Part shown: positions 7,883 through 16,949 of the stretch, piece by piece
How the letters are laid out: each line of letters starts with the position of its first letter
How positions within the stretch are numbered: the stretch's first letter is position 1
Made by a program: the position numbers and the translations under genes
The notes under the pieces: model-generated
What the model was told of the DNA's origin: nothing
Seen by the model: only the letters and a program-made list of their open reading frames with translations
Databases searched by the model: none
Source of the DNA: UBA7185 sp964606855
GTDB taxonomy: Bacteria > Bacillota > Peptococcia > Peptococcales > Peptococcaceae
Length of the DNA: 27,817 nucleotides
NCBI GenBank assembly: GCA_964606855.1
Contig: CAZSHM010000021.1
Span: 1 to 27,817 of the forward strand
Direction: 5' to 3'

Positions 7883-7889
7883 TGAAGAG

Positions 7890-8351
7890 ATGGGTAAGAT
7901 TGAAGATACCGTCTGGAAATTGGCGGAGCCGATCGCATCGGAGCAGGGCCTGGAGCTCATCGATGTGGAGTATGTCAAGGAGGGCAGCGAGTGGTACCTG
8001 CGCCTGTTCCTGGACAAGGATGCGGACGGCGGTGTGGATCTGAACGACTGCGAGCGCATGAGCCGCAGTCTGAGCGACGTGCTGGAGGTCGCGGATCCCG
8101 TTCCGCAGGCCTACCACCTGGAGGTTTCCTCCCCGGGGATCGAGAGGCCGCTCAAGCGCATGAAGGATTTTCTGCGCTTTCGGGGAGAGAAAGTGGAGAT
8201 CCGAACCTTTGCGGAGGTGGCGGGACGGAAGCAGTTCGTCGGCATCCTGGGGGAGACTACGGAGGATTCTGTGAGCCTGGAGGTGGACGGCGCGGAGGTG
8301 CGGATCCCGCGCGCGCTGATCAGCAAGGCGAACCTCGTGTGGGATTTTTAA
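7890..8351 (+). CDS. rimP: Ribosome maturation factor RimP
   Basis: 153 aa, a cytoplasmic 30S assembly factor. The N-terminal alpha/beta domain has ELIDVEYVKEG and LRLFLD; the conserved SLSDVLE and HLEVSSPGIERPLK segments lead into a C-terminal SH3-like domain ending in KANLVW. ATG 7890 has GGGAGG 7 bases upstream and gives the standard length; longer in-frame extensions to 7656 would run through the leader. It is the first gene of the operon, just before nusA, as in most Bacillota. Confidence 0.93.
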   Translation: MGKIEDTVWKLAEPIASEQGLELIDVEYVKEGSEWYLRLFLDKDADGGVDLNDCERMSRSLSDVLEVADPVPQAYHLEVSSPGIERPLKRMKDFLRFRGEKVEIRTFAEVAGRKQFVGILGETTEDSVSLEVDGAEVRIPRALISKANLVWDF

Positions 8352-8455
8352 AATTTTGGAGTTCGGAAACAGGGAAGTTTTGAAAAACGGCATAGTTCCG
8401 GACGGAGCATCTTGTCGGTCCGGGTGCAAATTGCTGCGAGGAGGCGTGTAAAAAA

Positions 8456-9778
8456 GTGAGCACAGAGTTGTTGCAGGCGCTGAATGATTTGTGCAGGGAG
8501 AAAGGCATCGAGCCGGAGATCATCCTCGACGCTGTGGAGGCGGCCCTGATCTCCGCCTATAAGAAAAATTTCGGCACCGCCCAGAACGTGCAGGTCGACC
8601 TCAACAAGGAGACGGGCGATTTTCATGTCTACACCTGCTACGATGTGGTGGAGGAAGTGACGAACGAGAAGACGGAGATCTCTCTGGAGGACGCGCAAAA
8701 ACGCGATCCGCACTACCAGGCGGGCGATATCGTGCGGGATGAGGTGACGCCGCGCAATTTCGGCCGCATTGCGGCACAGACGGCAAAACAGGTCGTGGTG
8801 CAGCGCATCCGGGAGGCGGAGCGCGGCATGATCTACAGCGAATTCTCCGAGCGCGAGAGCGATATCGTCACCGGCACGATTCAGCGCATCGAAAACCGCA
8901 ATTATTATATCGACCTGGGAAAGATCGAGGCCGTTCTGGGGCCCGCGGAGCAGATCCCAGGCGAAACCTACGCGATGTTTGACCGCATCAAGACCTATAT
9001 CGTGGAGGTGCGGCGATCGCCGAAGGGACCGCAGATCATCGTCTCGCGCACGCACCCCGGCCTTCTGAAGCGGCTGTTCGAGCTGGAGGTGCCGGAGATC
9101 CAGGACGGCGTGGTGGAGATCAAAGGCGTCGCCCGCGAGGCAGGCTCCCGTTCGAAGCTGGCAGTCTGCTCGAACGATCCGAATGTGGACTGCGTCGGGG
9201 CCTGTATCGGCACGCGCGGTGTGCGCGTGCAGGCCGTTGTCTCCGAACTGCGGGGAGAGAAGATCGACATCGTGGAGTGGGATCCGGATCCTTGCGTCTA
9301 TATTGCCAACGCGCTGGGGCCGGCCAAGGTGCTAGATGTGGAGATCAGCGAGGAGGAGAAGAAGGCCTGGGTGGTCGTGCCGGATTATCAGCTGTCCTTG
9401 GCGATCGGCAAAGAAGGGCAGAATGCGCGGCTGGCCGCCAAACTGACCGGGTGGAAGATCGACATCAAGAGCGAGAGCCAGGCCCGCGAGGCGTACGGCT
9501 ACGGGGAGGACGAGGCGTACGACGAATCGGACTATGACGAATCCGAGTACGATGAATCCGAATACGACGAATCCGAGTACGACGAATCGGACTATGACGA
9601 GTCCGAATACGACGAATCCGAGTACGATGAATCCGAGTACGACGAATCCGAGTACGATGAATCCGAATACGACGAATCCGAGTACGATGAATCCGAGTAC
9701 GACGAATCGGACTATGACGAGTCCGAATACGATGAATCCGAATATGACGAATCCGAGTACGACGACGAGCGCGAATAG
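8456..9778 (+). CDS. nusA: Transcription factor NusA with acidic repeat tail
   Basis: 440 aa. Residues 1-~345 are a normal Gram-positive NusA: an N-terminal RNA polymerase-binding domain (ELLQALNDLCREKGI), an S1 domain (DIVTGTIQRIENRNYYIDLG), KH1 (VGACIGTRGVRVQ) and KH2 (LAIGKEGQNARLAAKL). It modulates pausing, termination and antitermination. The GTG start at 8456 follows GAGGAGG. The rest is odd: from about residue 355 it is 16 tandem copies of YDES(D/E), ending YDDERE. This highly acidic low-complexity tail is unlike the usual short end of Bacillota NusA and unlike the folded acidic repeats of proteobacterial NusA. Confidence 0.95.
   Translation: MSTELLQALNDLCREKGIEPEIILDAVEAALISAYKKNFGTAQNVQVDLNKETGDFHVYTCYDVVEEVTNEKTEISLEDAQKRDPHYQAGDIVRDEVTPRNFGRIAAQTAKQVVVQRIREAERGMIYSEFSERESDIVTGTIQRIENRNYYIDLGKIEAVLGPAEQIPGETYAMFDRIKTYIVEVRRSPKGPQIIVSRTHPGLLKRLFELEVPEIQDGVVEIKGVAREAGSRSKLAVCSNDPNVDCVGACIGTRGVRVQAVVSELRGEKIDIVEWDPDPCVYIANALGPAKVLDVEISEEEKKAWVVVPDYQLSLAIGKEGQNARLAAKLTGWKIDIKSESQAREAYGYGEDEAYDESDYDESEYDESEYDESEYDESDYDESEYDESEYDESEYDESEYDESEYDESEYDESEYDESDYDESEYDESEYDESEYDDERE
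9518..9757 (+). repeat. 15-bp tandem repeat, 16 copies, in nusA 3' end
   Basis: Sixteen in-frame units of the form TAC-GAC-GAA-TCC-GAG encode YDESE or YDESD, varying mainly at synonymous third positions (TAC/TAT, GAC/GAT, TCC/TCG, GAG/GAA). Three units at intervals end in GAC (Asp). The period is a multiple of three, so gain or loss of units would keep the frame. Confidence 0.97.
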
Positions 9779-9804
9779 GACGGCGCGGGGACGGAGGACG
9801 AAAT

Positions 9805-10062
9805 ATGCCAAGAAAAATACCGCAGCGCACCTGCCTGGGCTGTCAGGCCAAGAAGGACAAGCGGGAGTTGGTGCGCATCGTGCGCGCGCCGGACGGTGAG
9901 ATCTCGGTGGATCCGAGCGGCAAGAAGCCGGGACGCGGCGCCTACATTTGCCCGAACCCGGAGTGCCTGCAGAAAGTCGTGAAGAGCAGGCGGCTGGAGC
10001 GCAGTCTGGAGAGCGCGATCTCCGAGGAAATTTATGAAAAACTGAAGGAACAGCTGTCGTGA
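9805..10062 (+). CDS. ylxR: YlxR family RNA-binding protein (DUF448)
   Basis: 85 aa. It carries the family signature RTCLGCQAKKDKRELVRIVR at the start and PGRGAYICPN in the middle, followed by a basic helix. YlxR is a small nucleic-acid-binding protein encoded with nusA and infB; roles as a nucleoid-associated regulator or RNase P partner have been reported in other Bacillota. The ATG lies 7 bases after GGAGG. The ylxQ (L7Ae-like) gene that often follows is missing; the 91 bases before infB hold no gene. Confidence 0.9.
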   Translation: MPRKIPQRTCLGCQAKKDKRELVRIVRAPDGEISVDPSGKKPGRGAYICPNPECLQKVVKSRRLERSLESAISEEIYEKLKEQLS

Positions 10063-10153
10063 GCGGGTGCGGGCCTTTCCGGACACCGGGGAGAGCGCGG
10101 TGAAGATAAGGAAAACAATTCGAACTTGCGGAACAATTATCGGGGGTGGTTTC

Positions 10154-13100
10154 ATGCGAAAAACACGCGTGTATGAGGTTGCCAAGGAGTTGCAGGTGGA
10201 TAGCAAGCTGGTGGTCGAAAAACTGCGGGAGATGCAGGTGGACGTCAAAAATCACATGAGCTCGCTGTCCGAGGAAGATACGGCAAGAGTGAAGCAGGCA
10301 TTTCAAAAATCAGAGCCGCCCAAGCAGTCTGAAACAAAGACTGAAGTGCCGGCACGGGAGCGGCAGGCGAACGAAGCAAAGAGCGGGAGAGATGTGCAGG
10401 GCGGCAGGGATGCCGGAAGTCCGGGCGGTGCAAGGGAAATCCGGGAGGTAAGAGACGCTAAGACGCAGCGGGACGGAAAAGATGCGCGCGATGCCGAAGC
10501 GGCGAAGCCTCTCGTCCGGGAGCAGAGCAGGGAGGCAGGGCGCGGCGGCGAGCGGAAGGAGCAGGTCGCGCGGCAGGGAACCCCCGTGGGCAATGGATCG
10601 CGCGAGAATGGCAGGAGAGAGATGGCGCAAAAACAGCAGGCGAACGGCAATCGCCCATCCGGCGACGGCAGACCTTCCGCGGCCAACAGGCCGGTCGGCG
10701 AGAGCAGGGATTCCCGGCCGAACCGCGGGCCGAGGGACGGCCAGGAAAATCGAGCGCCCCGGGATGCAAGGGATACACGGGGAGAGTTCCGGGGGCAAGG
10801 AAAAACTTCCCCTGCCGATCGGGGCGGTCAGGAGCGAGTTCCCCGTGACAGAGACGGCCAGAACCGGAGCTTGCAGGATCGCGGCGGNNNNNNNNNNNNN
10901 NNNNNNNNNNNNNNNNNNNNNNNNNNNNNNNNNNNNNNNNNNNNNNNNNNNNNNNNNNNNNNNNNNNNNNNNNNNNNNNNNNNNNNNGCGGACAGGATCG
11001 GAACGGGCAGAACCGGAGCGGGCAGGACCGGAACGGGCAGAATCGGAATGGGCAGGATCGGAGCGGACAGAACCGCGGCGCGCAGGATCGGAGCGGACAG
11101 AACCGCGGCGCGCAGGATCGGAGCGGGCAGAACCGCGGCGGACAGAACCGGAGCGGGCAGGATCGGAGCGGGCAGGATCGGAGCGGACAGGATCGGATCC
11201 GCAGCGGCAAGCCAGGCGGTGTGAACGGCGGACGTCCCCCGGGCAAAGACGGCCGCGGCGATCGGCAGGACCGCGGTGAAGGCCGCCAGAAAGACGGGGG
11301 GTTCCGCCGGAATCAGGACTCCGCGAGCAGCCGCAAGGTAGGCGCCAACGCCAATCGTGCCACTGCCTCCGCGCCCAGCCATCCCAAAGTCGCCAAGAAA
11401 GCGCCCGCCAACAAGAATAACGACGCGCAATTCTCGCGGGATGCGGTGGAGGAGCGCTATCAGGACTGGAACCAGAGCGAGGGCGGCGGAAAATCCAAGC
11501 CGGAGCAGGTGGCGCGATCCAAGCGCAATGAGAGCAGCAACTTTCAGAAGAATAAGAGCGGCAAGTCCGGCAAAGCCAAGGGCAAGAACAATAAGAGCGT
11601 CCGCAGGGAAGCCCCGAGAGAATTTGCCGAGGTCAAGCACCATGTCATCCTGGAGGACAGCATCACCGTGCAGGACCTCGCGCGGCAGCTCGGCAAAAAG
11701 GCCACCGACGTGATCATGCGGCTGATGAACATGGGCGTGATGGCCACGATCAACCAGGATCTGGATGTGGATACGGCCACCATCGTGGCCGAGGAGTTCG
11801 GCGCCACGGTGGAAGTCAAAGTCTCCAAGGAGGAGGAACTCTTCACAGATGTGGAGGATCGGCCGGAGGACATGGTATACCGCCCGCCGGTGGTCACGAT
11901 CATGGGGCATGTCGACCACGGCAAAACATCCCTCCTGGATAAGATCCGCTCCACACATGTGACCGCCACGGAGGCGGGCGGCATCACGCAGCACATCGGC
12001 GCTTACCAGGTGGAAACCCGGGGGCAGAAGATTACCTTTCTGGACACGCCGGGCCATGAGGCCTTCACCGCCATGCGCGCCCGCGGGGCGCAGGTCACCG
12101 ATATCGCGGTGCTGGTGGTGGCCGCCGACGACGGGGTGATGCCGCAGACGATCGAGGCGATCGACCACGCAAAGGCGGCAAAGGTGCCGATCATCGTGGC
12201 CATCAACAAGATCGATAAGCCCGGAGCCGACCCGGAGCGCATCAAGCAGGAACTGACCAATTACGGGCTGGTTCCGGAAGAGTGGGGCGGCGATACCATC
12301 ATGGCGGAGGTTTCCGCCAAGCAGGGCATCGGCATCGAGAATCTGCTGGATATGATTCTCCTGGTGGCGGAGGTGAGCGAACTCAAGGCGAATCCCAACC
12401 GCAACGCGCGCGGGAAAGTGATCGAGTCGAAACTGGACAAGGGCAGAGGCACGGTCGCCACGCTTTTGGTGCAGGCAGGCACGCTGCACGTGGGCGATTT
12501 TCTCATCGTGGGAACCACGCAGGGGCGCATCCGCGCCATGTTCGACTACAAGGGCCGCACGCTGAAGACCGCAGGGCCTTCGGTGCCCGTGGAGATTCTG
12601 GGCTTGAATGAAGTGCCGGAGGCGGGCGACGATTTCGTGGCCGTGGACAATGAGAAGCTGGCCAAACAGGTCGCCGACAAACGGCAGCGGGAGAAGCATC
12701 AGCAGGAGATCGCGCGCAACACAAAGGTCACGCTGGAGGATCTGTTCGCGCAGATCAAGGAGGGCGAGATCAAGGAGCTGAACATCGTGCTCAAGGCGGA
12801 CGTGCAGGGCTCCATCGAGGCCATCAAGCAGTCGCTGGAGAAACTGGGCAACGACGAGGTGCGCGTGAACATTATCCGCACCGCCGTGGGCGGCATCCGC
12901 GAGGCGGACGTCATGCTGGCCGCGGCCTCCAACGCGATCATCATCGGTTTCAACGTGCGCCCGGATGCCGGTGCGCGCAAGCTGGCGGAGCGGGAGAAAG
13001 TGCAGATCAACACCTACCGTGTCATCTACGAGGCCATCGAGGACGTGCGGGCGGCGCTCTCCGGCATGCTGGATCCCGACATCAAAGAGGTGGAGATGGG

Positions 13101-13383
13101 ACATGCCGAGGTGCGCACGATCTTCCATGTGCCGAAGGTGGGCACGGTGGCCGGTTGCTATGTCACCGAGGGCAAGCTGACACGGACGGCGCGGCTGCGT
13201 GTGGTGCGCGACGGCGTGGTGGTGCATGAGGGCAATCTGGGCTCTCTGCGGCGCTTTAAGGATGACGTGCGCGAGGTCTCCAGCGGCTATGAGTGCGGCG
13301 TCAGCGTCGAGCATTTCAACGATATCAAGGAGGGCGATCTCCTGGAGGCCTACACATTCGAGGAGGTCAAGCGTGCGCTGTAA
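10154..13383 (+). CDS. infB: Translation initiation factor IF-2 (interrupted by a gap)
   Basis: A GTPase that delivers initiator tRNA to the 30S. ATG 10154 follows GGGGGTGG. In order: a first IF2_N domain (VYEVAKELQVDSKLVVEKLREM), a very long basic, Gly/Arg/Gln/Asp-rich disordered linker with the N gap, a second IF2_N domain (about 11626-11820), the G domain with GHVDHGKT, DTPGHE, NKID and SAKQG, then domains II-IV to TAA 13381. The frame differs on the two sides of the gap, so the reading frame closes only if the true missing length is 2 modulo 3; 100 N is 1 modulo 3 and looks like a placeholder. This is almost certainly an intact gene with an unknown number of repeat units, not a frameshift mutant. 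Confidence 0.93.
10888..10987. other. 100-N assembly gap inside infB
   Basis: Exactly 100 Ns, the usual placeholder for a gap of unknown size, placed at the edge of a tandem repeat. Coding sequence on both sides has the same Gln-Asp-Arg-Gly/Ser character, so a collapsed or unspanned repeat is the likely cause. Confidence 0.97.
10990..11199 (+). repeat. 15-bp tandem repeat in infB linker, at least 14 copies
   Basis: Read in the infB frame after the gap, this gives 14 pentapeptide units of the form (G/A)Q(D/N)R(S/N/G), with a DNA unit close to GGACAGGATCGGAGC. Degenerate units (GQNRS, LQDRG) occur just before the gap, so the array probably spans it and its real copy number is unknown. Confidence 0.9.
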
Positions 13384-13488
13384 GGGCGGTGCCGCAGTGT
13401 TTGCAGATCCATTCGAGCGCGGAGGCAGCACCGCCGGAGATTCCGCGGTGCGGCAGGACCGGCGCGCGGGAATCTGGAGGTGAGCAGT

Positions 13489-13836
13489 ATGAGAATACGA
13501 CCCAGCCGGGTCGGCGAGGAAATCAAAAAAGAGCTGGTGCGCATGATCCGGAACGGCATCAAGGATCCACGCGTCGACAGCATGATCAGCATCACCGATG
13601 TGGAGGTGAGCGGGGATCTGAGTTACGCAACGGTCTACATCAGCCGCTACGGCACGGAGAAACAGCGGCAGGACGCGCTGGAGGGAATGAAGGCCGCAGC
13701 CGGCTATATGCGCAGCGAGCTGGGCCGCCGCCTGAAACTGCGGGTGGCGCCGGAGCTTGTCTTTAAGCTGGACAATTCTATGGTCTACGGGGCCAAGATC
13801 GACAGCATCCTGAATCAGATCCGGCAGGAGCAGTAG
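13489..13836 (+). CDS. rbfA: Ribosome-binding factor A
   Basis: 115 aa, a 30S maturation and cold-adaptation factor with a KH-like fold. It begins RIRPSRVGEEIKKELVRMI and has the family segments IKDPRV, ITDVEVSGDLSYATVYIS and ELGRRLKLRVAPELVFKLD. ATG 13489 has GGAGG 8 bases upstream and is preferred over the in-frame GTG at 13480, which overlaps that site. It sits between infB and nrnA in the usual order. Confidence 0.93.
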   Translation: MRIRPSRVGEEIKKELVRMIRNGIKDPRVDSMISITDVEVSGDLSYATVYISRYGTEKQRQDALEGMKAAAGYMRSELGRRLKLRVAPELVFKLDNSMVYGAKIDSILNQIRQEQ

Positions 13837-13904
13837 CGCGGCGCGCCGGGGCGCGGACGGGCAAACCGGCCGTTCGCCCGCCCCGCGGACAGGGGGAATA
13901 GACG

Positions 13905-14888
13905 ATGCGGCAAACAACGACGGAGATCAGAGACCTGCTGCTCGCACAGGAGCGCGTGGCCATCATTTCACACAACAACCCGGACGGCGATACGCTGGGC
14001 TCCCAGCTGGCACTGGCCGGGGCCTTGGAGGCGCTGGGGATCGGGACGCTCCTCCTGAACAACGACAGCATATCCAAGCGCTATCATTTTGTCGCAGGAT
14101 GTGAGCGCATCCTGCCGTATGCGGAGGGGATGCCGCTGCCGGAGTTGCTCGTCTTTGTGGACTGCGCCAGCCTGGAACTGGCCGGATGGCGCGCGGAGGA
14201 TGCGGCGCTGCAGGGCCGCCGCATGCTCAACATCGATCACCACGCGAGCAACAAGCAGTACGGCGACTTCAATTACGTGGATGCCGACGCGGCGGCCAAC
14301 TGTGAGAACATCTACCGACTGCTGCGGACGCTGGAGGCGGAGATCACACCCGAAATCGCCACGGCGCTCTATATGGGGATCAGCACCGACACGGGGCATT
14401 TCCTCTTCGACAATGTATCCGCGCAGACGCTGCGCATCGCGGCGGAGCTCAAGGAGCGCGGCGCCGACACGGCGAGCCTGCGCTGTGCGCTCTATGAGAG
14501 CGATTCCCACAAGCGTATCGCTCTGATGAAGCACCTCCTGAACACGCTGCACATCTCGGAGAGCGGGCAGTATGCCTGGAGCATGCTCAGCTATGAGATG
14601 CTGGAGGCGCTCTCTCCCGACAGCACGGATATTGACGGCTTGGTGAACACCGTGAAGGATATCGAGGGTGTGGAGATCGCGCTGCTCTTCCGCGGTGTGG
14701 CGCCGCAGAAGACGAAGGTCAGCCTGCGCAGCAAGATGTGGGCCGACGTCAACGAGATCGCGGGGCAATTCGGCGGCGGAGGGCATGTGCGCGCGGCAGG
14801 CTGCACGGTGGACAGCGGCGTGGAGGATGCGGCGGCGCAGCTCGTTCCGGCCGTGGAGCGGTACCTGGAGACGCACAGCCCTGCCTAG
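13905..14888 (+). CDS. nrnA: DHH/DHHA1 phosphoesterase, NrnA-like
   Basis: 327 aa. NrnA proteins degrade oligoribonucleotides (nanoRNA) and dephosphorylate pAp. Metal-binding DHH motifs are all present: HNNPDGDTLGS at 23-33, VDCAS near 85, NIDHHASN near 109 and TDTGHFLFD near 163. The DHHA1 substrate-binding motif GQFGGGGHVRAAG is near 285. ATG with AGGGGG upstream. It lies between rbfA and truB, as in many Bacillota. Specificity between oligoRNA and pAp cannot be told from sequence. Confidence 0.9.
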   Translation: MRQTTTEIRDLLLAQERVAIISHNNPDGDTLGSQLALAGALEALGIGTLLLNNDSISKRYHFVAGCERILPYAEGMPLPELLVFVDCASLELAGWRAEDAALQGRRMLNIDHHASNKQYGDFNYVDADAAANCENIYRLLRTLEAEITPEIATALYMGISTDTGHFLFDNVSAQTLRIAAELKERGADTASLRCALYESDSHKRIALMKHLLNTLHISESGQYAWSMLSYEMLEALSPDSTDIDGLVNTVKDIEGVEIALLFRGVAPQKTKVSLRSKMWADVNEIAGQFGGGGHVRAAGCTVDSGVEDAAAQLVPAVERYLETHSPA

Positions 14889-14924
14889 CCTGCGCGGAGC
14901 AGAAGAGAGATCGGAGCAGTTGAA

Positions 14925-15869
14925 TTGGAACAGAACAGAACAGACGGAGTTGTAAATGTTTTAAAGCCGGCCGGGATGACCTCCCACGATGTGGTGAACC
15001 GGGTGCGGCGGATCTACCGCACCAAAAAGGCGGGGCATACCGGCACGCTGGATCCGGACGCGGTGGGTGTGCTGCCCGTCTGCGTGGGGCAAGCCACGCG
15101 CCTCGTGGAATATCTGGCGGAGAAGGACAAGACATATAAGGTGCTGCTGCGCTTCGGCTGCGAGACGGACACGCAGGATGCTTCGGGCGCGGTCACGGCT
15201 TCCACGGCGCTGCCGGAGCTCACCCGCGAGCAGTTCTGCGCCGTGACGGAGCGGTTCGTGGGCACGATTCTGCAGACGCCGCCGCGCTACTCGGCGCTCA
15301 AAAAGGGCGGGGAACCCCTCTATAAACTGGCGCGCCGGGGCGTTGCGGTCGAGGCGGAGCCGCGCGCGGTCGAGATCTACGGCATCCGGATCTTGCTGTA
15401 TCAGCCGGAGTCGGCGATGCTGGAGGTGCACTGCGGCAAGGGCACTTACGTGCGCACCCTCTGTCAGGATATCGGCCGCGCCTGCGGCAGCAGCGCCTAT
15501 CTGGCCTATCTGCTGCGAACGCAGAGCGGCGCTTTTCGCATCGAGGATGCCGTGCAGCTGGAGCGGCTGGAGGCGGCGGAGCGGCCGGAGGAGTTCCTGC
15601 TGCCGATGCGCGACTGTCTGCCGGAGCTGCCCCTGCTGGAGATCAAAGGAGAGGAACATCTGGCGCGCATTCAGAACGGCATGGCGCGCTCCCTGGCGCA
15701 GCTGGGCTACGGGGACGCGGCGCTGGAGGGCGTGCTCTGCCGCGCTGTGACGGCGGACGGAGAGCTCCTCGCCGTGGGGCGCGTGCGCGACGGGGCGTTC
15801 CGGCCCGGAAAAGTCTTCGCGACGCGCGCGGGGCAGGCGGTGTGCGCGCGCGGCGGTGATGCGCCATGA
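14925..15869 (+). CDS. truB: tRNA pseudouridine(55) synthase TruB
   Basis: 314 aa, makes pseudouridine 55 in the T loop of tRNAs. The N-terminal GVVNVLKPAGMTSHDVV and the catalytic motif GHTGTLDPDAVGVLP are clear, with the catalytic Asp at about residue 43; KTYKVLLRFG and GTYVRTLCQDIG follow. The C-terminal part is the PUA-like region. TTG 14925 has GGAG 8 bases upstream and gives the standard N terminus. Its TGA overlaps the ribF ATG (ATGA), indicating coupling. Confidence 0.93.
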   Translation: MEQNRTDGVVNVLKPAGMTSHDVVNRVRRIYRTKKAGHTGTLDPDAVGVLPVCVGQATRLVEYLAEKDKTYKVLLRFGCETDTQDASGAVTASTALPELTREQFCAVTERFVGTILQTPPRYSALKKGGEPLYKLARRGVAVEAEPRAVEIYGIRILLYQPESAMLEVHCGKGTYVRTLCQDIGRACGSSAYLAYLLRTQSGAFRIEDAVQLERLEAAERPEEFLLPMRDCLPELPLLEIKGEEHLARIQNGMARSLAQLGYGDAALEGVLCRAVTADGELLAVGRVRDGAFRPGKVFATRAGQAVCARGGDAP

Positions 15870-16774
15870 CGGCGCGGATGCGGCGCACCGTCGTGCTGGG
15901 CAATTTTGACGGGCTGCACCTGGGACACCAACAGCTGCTGCGGCTGGGGCGGCAGATTGCCGACCGGCGCGGCGAGGAATTGGCAGTCTTCACCTTTTAT
16001 CCCCAGATTCAATCCCTGCGCGATCCAGGATTCCGCTATCTGCTCTCCGAAGAGGAGAAGCGGGCGCGGTTCCTCTCCCTGGGGGTGGACAGGGTGGACA
16101 CGATGCCGTTTAGCGAAGATATCGCGCGGCTCTCCCCGGAGGCGTTTGTGCGCGAGATTCTCTGCGGACGGCTGCGGGCCGGACATGCCGTGGTCGGTTT
16201 CAACTATTCCTTCGGCTATCGCGGGGCGGGAGATGCGGCGCTGCTCGGACAGCTTGGGGAGCAGTACGGCCTGGAGGTCACCGCCATGCCGCCGTTTCGC
16301 CTGGACGGCGAAATTGTGAGCAGCAGTCTGGTGCGGGAATATCTGCGCTCCGGCAATGTAGCGCGCGCCAACGCGCTCCTGGGGTATCCCTACAGCATCG
16401 AGGGACCGGTGGTGCCGGGCAATCAGATCGGGCGCACCATCGGCTTTCCGACCGCGAATATCCTGCCCGGGGAGATGCTCCTGCTCCCCGCAAACGGCGT
16501 CTATGCCGCGCGCACCTATGTGGAGGGGCGGGTTTATCCGGGCATTCTCAACGTGGGGATCCGGCCGACGATCGCGGGGAGCGTGGGCATCAGCGTGGAG
16601 ACGCATCTCTTTGATTTTTCGGAGGATATTTACGGAAAGCGCATCCGCACAGAGGTGCTGCATTTCCTGCGCCGGGAGCAGAAATTTTCCGGGCTGGAGG
16701 CGCTGCGGGCGCAGTTGGAACAGGATCGCGCCCACGCCGCCGCGCTCTTTGCCGCGGACGGCTCCGGTGCGTGA
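15866..16774 (+). CDS. ribF: Bifunctional riboflavin kinase/FAD synthetase
   Basis: 302 aa. It converts riboflavin to FMN and then FAD, cofactors needed by the HdrA, FlxA and flavin reductase proteins nearby. The N-terminal nucleotidyltransferase domain starts with LGNFDGLHLGH at about 11-21; the C-terminal kinase domain has GRTIGFPTANI near 190 and NVGIRPT near 230. The N terminus is short, lacking some 15 residues that often precede GNFDG, but the ATG overlapping the truB stop makes this the natural start. It is the last gene of the operon. Confidence 0.93.
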   Translation: MTARMRRTVVLGNFDGLHLGHQQLLRLGRQIADRRGEELAVFTFYPQIQSLRDPGFRYLLSEEEKRARFLSLGVDRVDTMPFSEDIARLSPEAFVREILCGRLRAGHAVVGFNYSFGYRGAGDAALLGQLGEQYGLEVTAMPPFRLDGEIVSSSLVREYLRSGNVARANALLGYPYSIEGPVVPGNQIGRTIGFPTANILPGEMLLLPANGVYAARTYVEGRVYPGILNVGIRPTIAGSVGISVETHLFDFSEDIYGKRIRTEVLHFLRREQKFSGLEALRAQLEQDRAHAAALFAADGSGA

Positions 16775-16861
16775 GGACTTCTGCGCGGGATTCCTCCGCC
16801 GACTCCGAAGAGAGGCACCGGGCCTGCCCGGCGCGCGTTCCGGTCCGCGCGCAGACGGCGC

Positions 16862-16920
16862 AAAAAAACAGCTTGTTCTGCGCTTGGCGAAAATCTGCCA
16901 GCGGGAGCAAGCTGTTTTTT
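16862..16920. terminator. Bidirectional intrinsic terminator after ribF
   Basis: The run of A's plus CAGCTTG at 16862-16875 is the exact reverse complement of CAAGCTG plus six T's at 16908-16920, with an additional inner CGCTTGGC/GCCAGCG stem. Each strand gives a hairpin followed by a U-run. It separates the convergent ribF (plus) and flavin reductase (minus) genes. Confidence 0.85.
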
Positions 16921-16949
16921 ACTGCATGGGTTTCTGTGGAAAGCGGCTG

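Noticed and set aside
1741..8429. Very long minus-strand open frames opposite the hdr/flx operon and rimP (698 aa at 1741-3837 and 1087 aa at 5166-8429)
   Set aside because: They are antisense to well-recognised genes, have Arg/His/Ala-rich compositions typical of GC-rich shadow frames, and show no motif or ribosome binding site.
9518..9757. Regular repeat array in nusA considered as a CRISPR
   Set aside because: The 15-bp units are contiguous, have no spacers and are in frame with nusA.
10154..11224. infB considered as a frameshifted pseudogene
   Set aside because: The frame change coincides with the 100-N placeholder; both sides translate to matching repeat sequence and the rest of IF-2 is intact.
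10828..13917. 1029-aa minus-strand frame across infB and the N gap
   Set aside because: It is antisense to IF-2 and rbfA and its continuity through the Ns is artificial.
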